From: Cristatella mucedo
Taxonomy: Eukaryota > Bryozoa > Phylactolaemata > Cristatellidae
NCBI GenBank assembly: GCA_009760855.2
Contig: WPIO01000014.1
Span: 4,630,001 to 4,694,000 of the forward strand
Direction of reading: 5' to 3'
DNA length: 64,000 bases
In this document: in pieces, positions 23,840 to 35,374 of the stretch
How the letters are laid out: the number at the start of each line of letters is the position of its first letter
How positions within the stretch are numbered: position 1 is the first letter of the stretch
Notes under the pieces: model-generated
What the model was told of the DNA's origin: nothing
Database searches by the model: none
The model's input: only the letters and a program-made list of their open reading frames with translations
Program-made: the position numbers and the translations under genes

Positions 23840-25765
23840 GATGCCCCCCCCCCGCGAAGGGAGACAGACTGCGAAGCAGCGTGCGTATCGATGCTGCGAA
23901 CGCATCGTTAGTCACACCTTCGCAAACGCGTTTATCTGTTAAAAAATCGTCTAAAAAGTGACTGGTCCCTTTAATTTGCAGAGCCTGAAGCTTCGAGCGC
24001 AAGGTTAGCCCCCTCTCCCTCTCCCGGATGCCTCTTTAGACCCACCCGGCCACACGGAAATGTGCATAATAATTTGGAGAGCCTGAAGCCTGGGTGCCAA
24101 AGGTGTGACGCTGGGCAGCCCCCTGTAGACCCGTATGAAAATAAATGCCGCTTCATAGCCCCCCTCGCCCCCCCCCCGAAGCTACCCTGAACACAACTTG
24201 CGCGCCAGTTTAGCATCTTGTTAGCAGCCCTGTATAATCCCTTTACAGAAACACCTTGAATCCGCACGCCGAGGGCACCCCCTGTCCGACAAACCACCAG
24301 AGCGGCTCTCTTCCAGCAGCTGGCGGAGAGGGGAGCCGGAAAGGAGGGGTGTATTAACAATGGGGTGTTGTCTCCGATGCGTGTGGGGCAGGGCTGGAAC
24401 ATCTGCGCGGCCAGCATCCGTCCCGCCTCTTCACGCATAGACCAACCCTCAGCCCCTCCCTATGCTTACGCATCTGGGCTAAGACGTCTGCATGGGCCGG
24501 CAAATATTGAACTTCCTTTTCTGAATAGCGCTAAAACGTATTCTTTATTTTACACACCTCGCGACGATAGAAGGCAAACGAATTATGCTGCTCTTACAAC
24601 GTAGCACATCGGCGCCTTGAGCACTGCAAACTCAGTTGCGGGGAGCTGCAGCCGCACGGTCAGGGTACAGTCTGACGATTATTGGTCCAGACTACGTCAA
24701 AGACCCGCCTCGTACACAATTGGTTTTTCGCTGGCCTATGTTTCCAGGCCCACATAGATTGGCTGAATGGATGTCCGACCGGACCGGTGCGCCGTCGCCG
24801 CTGAGTTTGGGCCGTGGTGCTGTTCTTGGTAGCCAGCTCTGCGTGAGATGCGGTACAGCGCCGGATCAAGTATTCTCTGCTCTTTGCTATTGTGAGATAT
24901 GCTCACGGAAAGGGACTTGAATTCTGAAACAGTTCCACTCGGCGGATTACAAATACTGCATCGTCGTCTTGCCTTTCAGTGCCAGTCGCCGAACTTGAGC
25001 GCCTCGCAGTTCGGACCATGGCGCCAGTCAAGAATTCTAAGCGGAGGTACGAGAGCTGCTGCGCTATCGGATCTCTAGATCGTGCGGACTTAAGCTGCAT
25101 GTGCTTAGGTGGCCTGGGTCTGTCGATCTTGGCCGGCTGCACCGACTCTCAGGCTTGATTGGCTTTACTTGTTTCCTCCGGGGCTTATGCTTGAGCTATG
25201 CACTTCCATTTAATCTGTTAGTGCACAGGGAGGCAATGTTCCTTGAGCTCATTGAAAGGGCTGTACTGGCTGTTTCACCGTACTTATTTAGTCTCGTACC
25301 AGTCGAAAAGCTGTCTAAAGTGAGCTGAGTTTATGCATTTCTTGCAGGAATAGTTACGCTTGGTTATGTAGGCGTTTGTTTGCCAATTACCCGAAACAGG
25401 CAGTTCCATTTCAATTCGCTTTCACCTGTTTATCGTTGTCTCTTACCTAAAGTTAGATGGGGCCTAAAGGGCAACGCAGTTTCGTGACTTTCGTTGGCTC
25501 ACTTATCACGCTCGTTCATTCAGCAAGGCAGACGGTGGGCTGGAGGTTAAGGGCAGTGCGGTTCGGTCTCCGAGGTGCTTAGTAGAACCGTGGGATGACT
25601 ATCGCCTTGTGCTATATCAACTGGGATACTGTGAGCCTGCAGCCCACCAAAAACTGCCACGATCCATAAAATCGAATGTAACCCCCCCCCCCCTCCAAAC
25701 GCCGAGGGGGTCTTCAATGCCGATGGACCCGCCACTGTAGTCTATCTGCTGAGAGAATGCAATGT
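23840..25765. other. GC-rich region, no firm gene
   Basis: Contains homopolymer C runs near 23846, 24170 and 25682. Frames up to 155 residues (- strand 23971-24438) are Pro/Gly/Ala/Arg-rich with no motif, and I attribute them to base composition. Confidence 0.4.
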
Positions 25766-25767
25766 CT

Positions 25768-26495
25768 ATAATAATATAATAATAATAATTCACTTGATAA
25801 AGCGCCCTCAGAGAACTTAATCTCTCTCTAGGCGCTTTACATTTGCTGTAAAGTGAAATGCAATTGAATGGTAAGTAAAATCATGCTTGAAAAACAGACG
25901 AAATGAATAATTTGGTTAGGGGTGACATGCACAGGGTCAGCATGCAAATGTGGTTAGTGGCAGCATGCACAGTGTCAGCACGCATAAGCACATCAAGGAC
26001 GAATCACAGGGACCCACTAAATGCTGTCCTAAATAGGTGTTTTTAGGTTCCTTTAAATGTGGTCAGGTCAGGGGATGTTCTGACGCAGGTCGGGAGGGAG
26101 TTCCAGGCTTTGGAAGCATATGAACTAAATGCACGGTCTCCAAAGGATTTAAGGTTTGTATGAGGTATTTCTAGACAGTTGGATTCCGAAAAGCGGGTGG
26201 TACGATGCTTGGCCTGATGGGGTAGTATATCTGACAGATAGGCTGGAGCCATAGAATGAAGAGACCTAAAAGTGAGCGACAAAACCTTGAAGTCAATCCG
26301 TTGCTTGACTGGTAGCCAGTGCAGGTCGGCGAGAAGTGGAGTAATGTAGCAGCTGCGACGCTCACGACAGACAAGCCTAGCTGCAGAGTTTTGCACCAGC
26401 TGCAATCGCCTGAACGCACATGCTGGTAGGCCAGTAAGCAGCGAGTTGCAGAAGTCGAGACGGGATGTCACGAATGCATGGACCAACTTGGACGT
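25768..26495 (-). mobile_element. LINE-A, 5'-truncated, young
   Basis: An (ATT)-type tail, hairpin tail and 3' UTR, then a long - strand frame (26043-26486). The frame holds [76 protein letters not shown] and DLTTFKGT. This is the carboxyl region of CR1/L2-type ORF2. The frame is nearly intact, so insertion was recent. Truncation is at about 26495. Confidence 0.92.
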
Positions 26496-26650
26496 CTAGT
26501 ATCAGGGTGCCACACGTTGGGCCTGCGTACCGATTGGTAAAACTTTGGGCCTGCTTCCCGGCTGGCAAATTGCGCAGGATGGCAGAGGATGCTACATCGC
26601 AATTCCCAGTGGGGTGGCAACAAGCTTCCATCTCCAGCCTATATTCTCCC

Positions 26651-26684
26651 GAGCCTGCACCGGCCACGTGGCCGGTGCAGGCTC
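26651..26684. repeat. 34-bp perfect palindrome
   Basis: Left half gagcctgcaccggccac is exactly reverse-complemented in the adjacent right half, with no spacer. The centre is a CACGTG E-box. It lies just beyond the 5' truncation side of the LINE-A copy. Confidence 0.95.
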
Positions 26685-26944
26685 CTAATGTATACCAAGA
26701 CCAAGCAATAAAGAAATTCAAATGGCTCCGGTTGTTGGGTAGGCTGGAGGTATGATTCAAAGGGCAAATAGCCTGCATGACCTCGAGAAGGTGACCGAAG
26801 GGCAAAAATGCATGCTGGTGCTCTGGTTCTCTTTGGTCGAGTCTCACGACTGGACCCATGCTTAGTGAACACTCTCGGATTTAGTCTATATATCCTGTTT
26901 TCTGGTTCTGTATCCGACAGCGTTTTGTCATATAGACATGTTTT

Positions 26945-27015
26945 CTTTACAGCATATATAAAGTGCTTGTAAAGATATTTGATTCTCGGAGAGTTCTGTA
27001 CAAATGTATTATTGT
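26945..27015 (+). mobile_element. LINE-A/SINE-A tail fragment
   Basis: Shows agcatatataaagtgcttgt, aaagatatttgattctcgga and a tail gtattattgttgtta; only the hairpin tail is kept. Confidence 0.6.
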
Positions 27016-27111
27016 TGTTATTTCAGCTAATATTGAAATTTTTTGATTTCTCGGTCAGTGTCAAAGTCTCACCTTATTGGCTTGTGTGTAAGTGCATATA
27101 CACGTGTATGA

Positions 27112-27112
<1 letters not shown>

Positions 27113-27145
<33 letters not shown>
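27113..27145. repeat. (TG)n microsatellite
   Basis: About 33 bp of TG. Confidence 0.95.
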
Positions 27146-27152
<7 letters not shown>

Positions 27153-27364
27153 TCTTACAATGTGTGACTTACAATGTCGTTTTATGAAATTCGTCATGAA
27201 TCGTTTGGTGCAGTAAAGCACACAAGATGATAGAGCAGTCCTCTAATTTGCTGTGACTGAAGATCAAGCTGCTTCTTGAAACTGTATCTGAGCACTGACA
27301 TAAATTCTGCTCGTGCAATAAGGCGCTTGCAGATGGTGCTAATCGCTGCAGCTAGGCTTACATG

Positions 27365-27550
27365 TCGTGAACAGCACAGTTGCCACATTACTCTTACTTC
27401 TCTCTGAACTGCACTGGCTTCCCACTAAGCAGTGTATCGACTTCGAGGCTTTGTCACTAGCTCTTAGGTCCTTCCATTCTCTCGCTCCGACCTACATGTC
27501 TGAACTACTTCCCGATCAGAAGAGGCGTTGTACCGGCGGTGCCTAGCCAG
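27365..27550 (+). mobile_element. LINE-A coding relic
   Basis: Decayed frames encode the sequence around LHWLPTKQCIDFEALSLAL then RSFHSLAPTYMSELLPDQ, matching the LINE-A block [19 protein letters not shown] and RSLHSLAPAYLSDLLPHQ. Confidence 0.75.
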
Positions 27551-27559
27551 GGCATTCAT

Positions 27560-28090
27560 GTAGGTGGCAGCAAGACCCTCACAAGACCATTAGGTCTCCA
27601 AGGAGCTGAGGCTCTCGGCGATTCTGGGAGTCGTTACCTTTATTAATCCGATCGTAACCAGGATTTTAAAATAAATCAGACCTGCTAAGCAAATAGCCAT
27701 GCCCACATCCCATCAGACTTGCCCCCCTCCCCTTGTCCCAGCCGATATAGCGGGCTACCCAGGTAGTTGGACTCATTCCTGTGGGGGGATTGCCCTCTGC
27801 CCACCCCCTGACTTCGCAGCATCACCACGCCCGGCTGGTTGCTCCGACTGACCGGCAGCTCGTGCTGCATGTGCTCGGCCCGATGCCGAGTTCATGCCTC
27901 TTTCACCTTTTCGACACCTGGCTACCTGGCAAGGGGTCTGGTGCAGCTGCAGCTTAACCACCAATCGATATATCAGAGGTTGGCACCTTGCAGTGGCTCT
28001 GACTGGCAAGATACAGCTATTCCCTTTGCCTGGCTTTATTATTTTTGCAAGGCTCTTCCAGCATAACACCTGGACGACTGGGCTATGACG
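27560..28090. other. No gene seen
   Basis: Overlapping frames on both strands, the - strand one running into the tetranucleotide repeat. No domain recognised. Confidence 0.4.
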
Positions 28091-28093
28091 AGA

Positions 28094-28096
<3 letters not shown>

Positions 28097-28127
<31 letters not shown>

Positions 28128-28153
28128 ATATCTATATATATATATAGATATAT

Positions 28154-28218
<65 letters not shown>

Positions 28219-28235
28219 TATATATATATATATAT
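28097..28235. repeat. (AT)n / (GATA)n compound microsatellite
   Basis: 139 bp: AT repeat, then about 15 GATA units, then AT repeat. Confidence 0.97.
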
Positions 28236-28489
28236 GCACCAGTGGCAGCCGGCAGTGGTGTGCACTCAAGTACTTTCTCCACATACCCCCCATGCATATA
28301 TGGTGAATGGCTACACAAAGGGCCATCGATCCAAGAAGGTGACTGGTTGTGCCAGCCTGCCCGACTAGATTAGGCTTTATCTATTAGCCTGGCAAGAGGT
28401 GAGCAGCCGACGGCAGTACCTGCCGTTCTCAGTTAGGATTTACAGCAGCACAGCACAACTTCCAAGCAGACTCATTGTACTCTCAAGTC

Positions 28490-28850
28490 GTTTAGCTGTG
28501 CCTCGAACCAACCTGATATCCTTGGAGACTTGTGCTGATACGCGCTCCCAAAGCCTGGAACTCACTATCGACTGACGTCACGACACCCCACCACTCGACG
28601 ACATTTACAAGAAACTAAAAAGCGCTTCGGTTCCAGCATTTGCTGGCTCCCTATGAATTGGCCTTTTCTGTGCTTTCGAGAGCTGATACTGTGAATGATA
28701 CATGCTGACCTTGTCAATGTCACCTGTATGCTTGTTGAAATTGAGCATGCTACCACCAACCATTCGAGCATGCTTCCTTTACAGCATATGTAAAGTGCCT
28801 AGAAAGAGATTCAGTTCTCTGAGGGTGCTATACAGAGGTGTTAATACTAT
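28490..28850 (+). mobile_element. LINE-A relic with tail
   Basis: Blocks match the LINE-A carboxyl region (RAPKAWNSLST-like, then a decayed TTFTRN-like stretch), the 3' UTR (gcatgctaccaccaacca) and the hairpin tail (agtgcctagaaagagattca then gttctctgagggtgct). Confidence 0.75.
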
Positions 28851-28879
28851 TTTTAAGGATATCACGAACCAACACATTC

Positions 28880-28965
28880 CTTCCTTCGTAGCACATGCAA
28901 AGTGCCTAAAAGGATATTTCGTTATCTTAAGGCACTGTAAAGATGTTTTATTGTAATTACTAATA
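28880..28965 (+). mobile_element. LINE-A tail fragment with paired changes
   Basis: The tail reads agtgcctaaaaggatatttc then gttatcttaaggcact. Both hairpin stems differ from the consensus yet still pair. Confidence 0.6.
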
Positions 28966-29022
28966 ACACATCTAAGACAAACTAGCAACTAAAGCACACC
29001 AGGGTAATGAACTCTGCCTTTT

Positions 29023-30118
29023 AAGCCGTGTTTACACGATCGTCTCTCTTCTGTCCCGCTTCCTTTTGCTTCTGTCCTGCTTCCATCCTGCTTCGATCTT
29101 ATAATAATAATAATAATAATAATAATAATGCACTTGATAAAGCGCCCTCAGAGAACTCAATCTCTTTCTAGGTACTTTACATTTGCTGCGAAGGGAAACG
29201 CGATTGAATGGTGAGTAATATCATGCTTGATAAAAACATGAGTAACATCGTTAGGGGTGACATGCACAGGGTCAGAATGCAAATGTGGTTAGTGGCAGCA
29301 TGCACAGTGTCAGCACGCATAAGCACATCAAGGACGAATCAAAGGGACCCACTAAATGCTGTCCTAAATAGGTGTGTTTTTAAGTTCTTTTTAAATGTGG
29401 TCAAGTCAGGGGATGTTCTGACGCAAGTTGGGAGGGAGTTCCAGGCTTTGAGAGCATACGAACTAAATGCACACTCTCCAAAGGATTTGAGGTTTGTACG
29501 AGGTATTGGTACACTCTTGGATTCCGAAAAGCGGGTGGTACGATGCTTGGCCTGGTGGGGGAGTAGATCTGAGAGATAGGCTGGAGCCAAAGAATGAAGT
29601 GACCTAAAAGTGAGCGACAAAATCTTCACATCTTCATTCTTATAGGAAGTTTACTTGGTCAGTTTTCTTCAAGTCTTGCTTCCTACTTGCTCCACTCTCA
29701 GAGTGATCATGGAAATTTTGATTTTGTTAGAGAGGTAGGAAATGGCCCTCTGCTATGCACCTTCCGATAAATTTAAACCTTTAGTGATTGTCTTTTTCGC
29801 CTGTCAACTCATGATCTGATTTCTGTATGAAGAGCTCGTAGTGTCCCATAAACAAGGACTCTCGTGGAATACATAGATGATTGTGCCTGTTAAGTCATCT
29901 GCCATGATTTTCAAAGCAATGAAGGTGTGCCCTTGCCAGTGCCTATGATTGGCCGTTGGTTCAGTCTTACCTCAGTCTTAGCCAAGTATTAGAACAATAC
30001 TCAGCTCTCGAATCTTCGTTCAGTCTTCCATAAACCTTGGACCAAACTCATTCTCCATGACGTATGTACCAATTACTGAAGCAAAACAGAAGCAAGACTC
30101 GCCGTGTAAACTTGGCTT
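29023..30118. mobile_element. Non-autonomous DNA element, family M2 copy 1 (split by LINE-A)
   Basis: Left end aagccgtgtttacacgatcg mirrors right end cgccgtgtaaacttggctt. Inside both ends is a repeated phrase on the theme cttctgtcctgcttc. The interior matches, in reverse complement, the second copy at 48916-49413 (atgattggccg; cttcattgctttga-like). A LINE-A copy at 29098-29632 interrupts it. Confidence 0.75.
29098..29632 (-). mobile_element. LINE-A, 5'-truncated, young
   Basis: An (AAT)10-like tail on +, the hairpin tail, 3' UTR and carboxyl frame on the - strand (29339-29629: [59 protein letters not shown]). Inserted into the M2 element with a short atctt repeat at both junctions. Confidence 0.93.
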
Positions 30119-30119
30119 C

Positions 30120-30645
30120 ATGGATTTGGGCAGATGGTCGTGAAAATTGCTTGGTGCACAGTCCAGTAGCTGAGTTTCGCTTCCTGCTAACTGCATGCCG
30201 TGTGATATTTCACAGCAACAACTTTATATTTTAAGAGGCGCAGTACACACTAGGCAACATGGCGCCTGTTCCTTTCCTCCCAAGGGGGGGTCTGCATCCT
30301 TACCTTAAATGACAATTGGTTGTCCACTAGCTCATTAATAGTCGACACGAGCATTCTCATTCCTCCCTATTGATGCACCTAGCCATTCAAACTGCCGACA
30401 AAAGAGCAAGCTGCTTTCTCTGAATAGGCATGTGTGAGCACTGGGCCTTTGTCTGCACTGGCTCCATCAGCACCTGTATTTCCTTCTGGCAGCAGAGGAG
30501 GGTGGGACTCCAGCATGTCCGACAACCCAAGCATGTCTATCTAGCCGATTTGGCCCCCACCCCTTGCCCAGTGCTACTCTACTTTGCTCCATTGGTTTGG
30601 TCACTGCAGCTTAGCTCTGGCCTACTGCAATTCTCAGTACTGACA
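30120..30645. other. No gene seen
   Basis: No recognisable feature apart from a 72-residue + strand frame at 30430 without a motif. Confidence 0.4.
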
Positions 30646-30649
30646 TGAC

Positions 30650-30882
30650 ACAGCACAGATGTGCTTATCCGTGCTGACACTGTGCATGCTGCCACTAACC
30701 ACATTTGCATGCTGACCCTGTGCATGTCACCCCTAACCATGTTATTCATTTTGTTTGTTAATCAAGCATGATTTTACTCACCATTCAATTGCATTTTCCT
30801 TTGCAGCAAATGTAAAGCGCCTAGAGAGAGATTAAGTTCTCTGAGGGCGTTTATCAAGTGCATTATTATTATTATTATTACC
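30650..30882 (+). mobile_element. LINE-A 3' UTR and tail
   Basis: Blocks gtgctgacactgtgcatgct, catgtcacccctaaccatgt, gcgcctagagagagattaag and an (ATT)n tail. Contains almost no coding sequence; 5'-truncated in the 3' UTR. Confidence 0.9.
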
Positions 30883-31219
30883 TCTTTGGGCATCGAATGG
30901 CAAAACAAGTGCCATGTGTGTGCACGGTGTGTTTGACTGTGTATATTGCAGCTAGGTGCATTTGAGTTGGCTGTGAGTGCTCATTAGGGTTGCTTTGGAT
31001 CGATGGTTGATAATGTCATGCACTACTAATTGGGTCCAGTGAGCCTACTGGTGGCTGGGTGGGGAATGTCATAGATAAACACAGGTTGTTGTTTTTTTAG
31101 TTCTTGGGCTTGTATCCAGCTGGTGGCATGAGGGTTTTTCTTTGTGCATGAGCAGAAACTAAGCAGTTAGCGAGTGGCATTTTTGTGGCACAACTGTCTT
31201 ATACAAGTAGATCGACATG

Positions 31220-31558
31220 AGTTGGCGACAGAAGCTTTAGCTCTGCAGGTCCTAGACTGTGGAACTCGCTTCCACAATTCTTACACAACGACAACTACTC
31301 TCCTACTGCCGACTATGGCTCATCCATTTCAGCGGTCCTGAGCTGCTACTTCCATGCTACTCACCACCTCAACTGCTCTCCTGACTCTGCTATGCTTCCC
31401 ACTTTCTCTTTGTTGCGTGAGATGAAGTCTGTTGGCTAACGAATGCATACCGAAAGCCGCTTAGGCTGTGAGTGCGCTATACAAAACTCTCCTGCGTAAC
31501 ACCCACATGGTCTTTATGACTTTGTGGAGTTACAGACGGAGATACGTTACATTACATG
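31220..31558 (+). mobile_element. LINE-B 3' end, well kept
   Basis: The broken frame encodes a block near ALQVLDCGTRFHNS (in another frame RLWNSLPQFLHNDNYSPTAD), then YGSSISAVLSCYFHATHHLN and SAMLPTFSLLREMKSVG. After the stop comes the LINE-B hairpin (acatggtctttatgactttg tgg) and a gttacattacat tail. Best family reference for the 3' end. Confidence 0.88.
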
Positions 31559-31727
31559 AGAAGCTCCTGCCGGTAAAGTTTAGTTAGCTCCTATCTTGCT
31601 TCTCTTATCGTTCATCATTTATATTTCAGCTACTTGAGCCTAGCAGGCAGGTCTCTTGGTAGTCAGCTACAGATACGGTATGTGATGCTATGTGGCTAGC
31701 AGCCTTGCTGAGCTCGTTGGTTTGGTG

Positions 31728-32413
31728 TAGTGTTTGGTTTAAAACCAAATTGATTTTGTCGGGCAGTTAAAAACTGTTTTAAACCATTTTTTACTGCTTT
31801 ATTGGTTATTTTACTTGTTTTAGAATTCACCCTATTTACTTCTTTCTTCTTACTTCTGGCCGGCAGCTCGTTTAGTTGAGTTCTTAATCGAAAACCACTG
31901 TGCCCTCTTAAAGCAAGATTTATTCATCAAACTCACTGATGAGAACGTTTTCTGGTCCATCGCCGATATACACATACGCAAATTCATCGGCGAACGTTTC
32001 GGCGAAATACCGTTAAGATCGATCATATCGAGGGGGTTGGAGGGTGGCTTGGAATTATCCTTGCGGCGTTCCTCCGATCCCTGCTGCAGGCTCCGTTTTA
32101 CAACTGAGTAGATGTTGCTGCATCTTTTGACGTAAATCCGCACAAGTGGACGAACAATATCGATGCCGAGACAGCTTCAATCCTTCCGACGCAAACTTTT
32201 CGGAAAAATGGAAAGATACATCGCTGGCAGGGCGCCCACCTTTGTTCTTGTCTTGTTGCACCATGAAAAGTGAATAATAGGGACGTCCGGTGTTCGGCAA
32301 CGCCTCACTGTGATGGGTGTTTAAAACCAATAAAACCGCGGCTGATTTTTTGGTTGGTTTAAAACCGGTTTAAAACCACAGGTTTCAAACCAGGTTTCAA
32401 ACGAATCACTTTA
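31728..32413 (-). mobile_element. hAT transposon relic with 8-bp target duplication
   Basis: The ends start TAGTGTTTGGTTT and, on the other strand, TAAAGTGATTCGTTT, fitting the TAGNG-type ends of hAT elements. They are flanked by the same 8 bp, gtttggtg, at 31720-31727 and 32414-32421, the hallmark hAT target duplication. The - strand interior (32055-32330) encodes KNKGGRPASDVSFHFSEKF, then YCSSTCADLRQKMQQHLLSC. This resembles the BED zinc finger at the start of hAT transposases, with the finger damaged. At 686 bp it is an internally deleted, non-autonomous derivative. Confidence 0.82.
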
Positions 32414-32517
32414 GTTTGGTGGTACTGTAGCATGGCCTAGAAATCGCAATCTGCTCCACGAGGTTCAGTTAGTGAGCTGTCTTAGCTATTAGGGCAGCAC
32501 AGGAAAGTCAATGTGAT

Positions 32518-32645
32518 GAAATGTATCTCCATCTGTAGCCCCACAAAGTCACAAAGACTATGTGGGTGCTGCCCATGATGGTTTTGCATAGCTCACTAAG
32601 CCTGAGCAGCTTTCAGTACGCCTTCGGTAGCCAATGGACTTGCGA
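32518..32645 (-). mobile_element. LINE-B 3' fragment
   Basis: Hairpin ccacaaagtcacaaagacta then tgtggg and block taagcctgagcagctttcag; diverged. Confidence 0.75.
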
Positions 32646-32649
32646 TGAT

Positions 32650-32970
32650 AACGTTGTCATAATGAGTGATAATGACGGTAATAATTATATGCCGTAGCTA
32701 CAAGTGTGCTGCTGAACTGCACCCGAGCCTCACTCAGGTGTGCAATACGAAAGCCAGTCAATCTGTTCCAGCCACCTGATGTTGCTCAGGATTAATGGTG
32801 CCTCTTAGTACAAAAAAGTGAGGAGTTACTACTTTCACTTGTCTATTGAAATGGTGAATTGATCTGACCTTTAGCTGTGGTTTTTTCAGTGATCGCCCGT
32901 GTTCCTCTCGTTAGGACTATGTGCCGTGCTTTCTTTCTTTCAATGATGGCAAGTCATTAAACCTTAGTTG
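32650..32970. other. No gene seen
   Basis: No recognisable feature. Confidence 0.4.
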
Positions 32971-32974
32971 TTGA

Positions 32975-33055
32975 TTCTCTTGCAACGTATTGTAAAGTAC
33001 CTATGTAGAAATTTAATTCTGATAAGGTGCTATGCAAACGACCTATTATTATTAT
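32975..33055 (+). mobile_element. LINE-A tail fragment
   Basis: gcaacgtattgtaaagtacc, aatttaattctgataaggtg and a cctattattattattt tail. The outer stem is changed on both sides but still pairs. Confidence 0.65.
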
Positions 33056-33059
33056 TTCT

Positions 33060-33500
33060 CTTATTATAACAAATAAAATCTTCACCATTTCTATTTCTGT
33101 AACATCCCTCTGGGGTGTTCAACATGACGTAGATCTGGCTGATGCATTAGCCACTTTTTTTAAATGGTCCATGTCAGTTGCTCTCCAATGGCACCTGAAT
33201 GTGACACTGTACTGCAGTGATTCTTTCTTCATCAGGTAGATGGATGTGAGTTGGCTGCTAGGCACTGCCCTCTCTCCTTCCGTACCTTAGCTGATGTGCC
33301 TGGCCATATCCTGAAGGAAATCAATGGAAATACCGTGTAAAGCTCGGCTGATTCGGCAGCCTTCACTTACATTTGATAGAGGCAGAAGACCCTTAGTATC
33401 CTTCGAGGCCCCTTGTGGCCAGGCAGTAAGTGGCAGAGTCAGATGCAGCGACCCGGACGCCCCCCCTCCCTATTCCCACTGGGGGCGGGGCAGCGCGACC
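33060..33500. other. No gene seen
   Basis: Short open frames only; a C-rich run near 33458. Confidence 0.4.
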
Positions 33501-33504
33501 CAAG

Positions 33505-33690
33505 ACCACATTACTAGGTGAGGTGGTTGCTTTTCACGACCTCGGCCCCGAGGTCGTGGGTTCGAATCTTGTGGTGGGCGATCCTTTATCGCCACTGCAA
33601 GCGGTGGTGATAGCCGTAAAGGCCTTTCTGTCGCTATATAAAAAGAGGCTGTTAAATCAGCTAGTATTTATTTATTTTATTTATTTATTT
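33505..33690 (+). mobile_element. SINE-B copy, well kept
   Basis: cattactaggtgaggtggtt, gtgggttcgaatct, gcgatcctttatcgccactg, gcggtggtgatagccgtaaa, ggctgttaaatcagct, then a TTTA-rich tail. Confidence 0.9.
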
Positions 33691-33795
33691 ATTATGTCTT
33701 AATTCTACTCCGTGAGCAACCAGCTGCTAGTGGTTCACGTGCCTCTTCATTCTGCCTGCTAAGGCTAGAGGAAAAATATGTAGGGAGGAGAGCAA

Positions 33796-33797
<2 letters not shown>

Positions 33798-33860
<63 letters not shown>
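33798..33860. repeat. (AG)n microsatellite
   Basis: 63 bp of pure AG. Confidence 0.98.
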
Positions 33861-33862
<2 letters not shown>

Positions 33863-33869
33863 TTTGGGG

Positions 33870-35270
33870 GCGACCTGGCGGCTTGTCACAGCCATCTCAG
33901 TTTAGGTGCCTCTTACATTTCTGCATGCTGACTATTCTCAGAACGGTTTCAGAAGCAAAACGGCTTCCATCACGCAATATGTTTTTTAAATTCTGTGAAT
34001 AATGCATGCTAAGTATTGACTCATGTGTAAGATTACCTTTTCTTATGAAGTGAAGGTTAAAACATGCAAAATCTCTCTGTAGGCAAAGGCTAAAAATAAG
34101 CTTTGGTAGAGTTAGAAAGCCCGGTTAAAATCATCGGTTTGGACCAAATCGTGCATATGAGGGGTTCTGAATGCAGAGATTATGCAGATGTAGGGGGTCG
34201 ACTATAACAATGTACTGAGCGTCTTAGTCCAGGGTACTAATGCTGTGGATGTAAGATGGGCTGCTGGGTGTTGACCAGGATTCTAATTCAAGAGTTTGAT
34301 CCGACCTCAGAGGGCATTTTGTTTTGGCTTGCCATTTGGATCCCATTGATGCCAGTAATTAGGGCCACAAATAGAGGTTGCTCTGTGGAATTGCAAAAGC
34401 CTGGTCCACTTGACCTTTCTTTAGGAACCTTTTGTTTGCAGAGCTCTTTGGCTCTGGCACCTGCCCTCTTCATTTTTTATCTGGTGACATTTTCAGATCG
34501 TTTTGAAAGGTTATTTCGGCATGATCACTCCGATTGTTCTGATGCTGATGCTGCAACTCAGTGTAAGACCATGCCGATATCTGTAGGTTCTTGATATGGG
34601 TTCCCCCAGTGATGGTGCACAACAGTATGCATTGTATTTACTTCTCCCTTTCACCTATCAAGTCTGTATTCGAAGCTTGCATCTTGCTGATTCAACGAGA
34701 TTCCACTTCCTAATAGGGACAACTCTTTAGATTACAGAAAAGCAGAACAGCAGACTGCAGCTCTATGTGTAACAATGTGGCTAGTGGTAAATTGGCCAGC
34801 ACCATATGGCTTGTCACTTACGTACACAGTGCTCAGTCCTGATACGCTTAACTTCCTTCTGGCAGACCGTACGTCTGTCTTGGGTACTTAACATACTGGT
34901 CAAGTGCCATTCTTCTTGCTCGCTAAAGGTTTGCATGCAACGTTATGTTGCTGCCTACATCACTGGCGTTCACGACAAAATTGGCGAGGGATAAAATTGG
35001 TGAGCGAGGAATTGTAATACTCAGCTCGGCACCCCTAGCAAAAGCATGAAATGAAAGGGTCGCTCATGGCCTTTGCTATTCTGCTGGAACCTCCATTATC
35101 GCCCGTGAACAGTGACCGCGGTGGCCACGCCACTTTGAGGACTAGGCCATCAACAAGAAAGGTGTTCCGAAGGCTGTGTGTGTGACTTGCCTTTGGTGCT
35201 GGGCTGACACTGCTCAAGCGACGAAATGTTTGACCCAAGCTACGGTCTGGATATTAGTGATGCCTGCGAC
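33870..35270. other. No firm gene
   Basis: A 112-residue + strand frame at 34256-34594 starts with ATG and contains hydrophobic stretches but no recognisable domain. Nothing else is supported. Confidence 0.35.
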
Positions 35271-35274
35271 TCAC

Positions 35275-35374
35275 GCGCGTCTGCTGTCGAGAAGCTGCTG
35301 AGCCACTCCGAGTCAGGCCGGAAGACGAGCATGACGAGCATGAGGAAGATGAGCTTTGTCAATATGTCCGCCAT
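35275..35374 (-). CDS. Candidate first coding exon with signal-like N-terminus
   Basis: On the - strand an ATG in good context (cagcatgg) at 35374 begins MADILTKLIFLMLVMLVFRP, followed by DSEWLSSFSTADA. The exon ends at a GTGAGT donor (donor bases 35273-35274), one base into a codon. A basic residue followed by ten hydrophobic residues fits a signal peptide or a short membrane anchor. No following exon was found to the left, so the protein is unknown. It points away from the + strand anchor exon at 36275, about 0.9 kb off, so the two could share a promoter region. An ATG frame also exists on the opposite strand (35226-35447), so chance cannot be excluded. Confidence 0.3.

Noticed and set aside
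23971-24438. 155-residue - strand frame
   Set aside because: Pro/Gly/Ala-rich composition from GC-rich DNA with C homopolymers; no motif and no splice context.
27027-27087. 61-nt + strand open stretch between ttatttcag and GTAAGT
   Set aside because: The acceptor lies at the end of a LINE-A tail fragment and the peptide is short with no family; chance is more likely.
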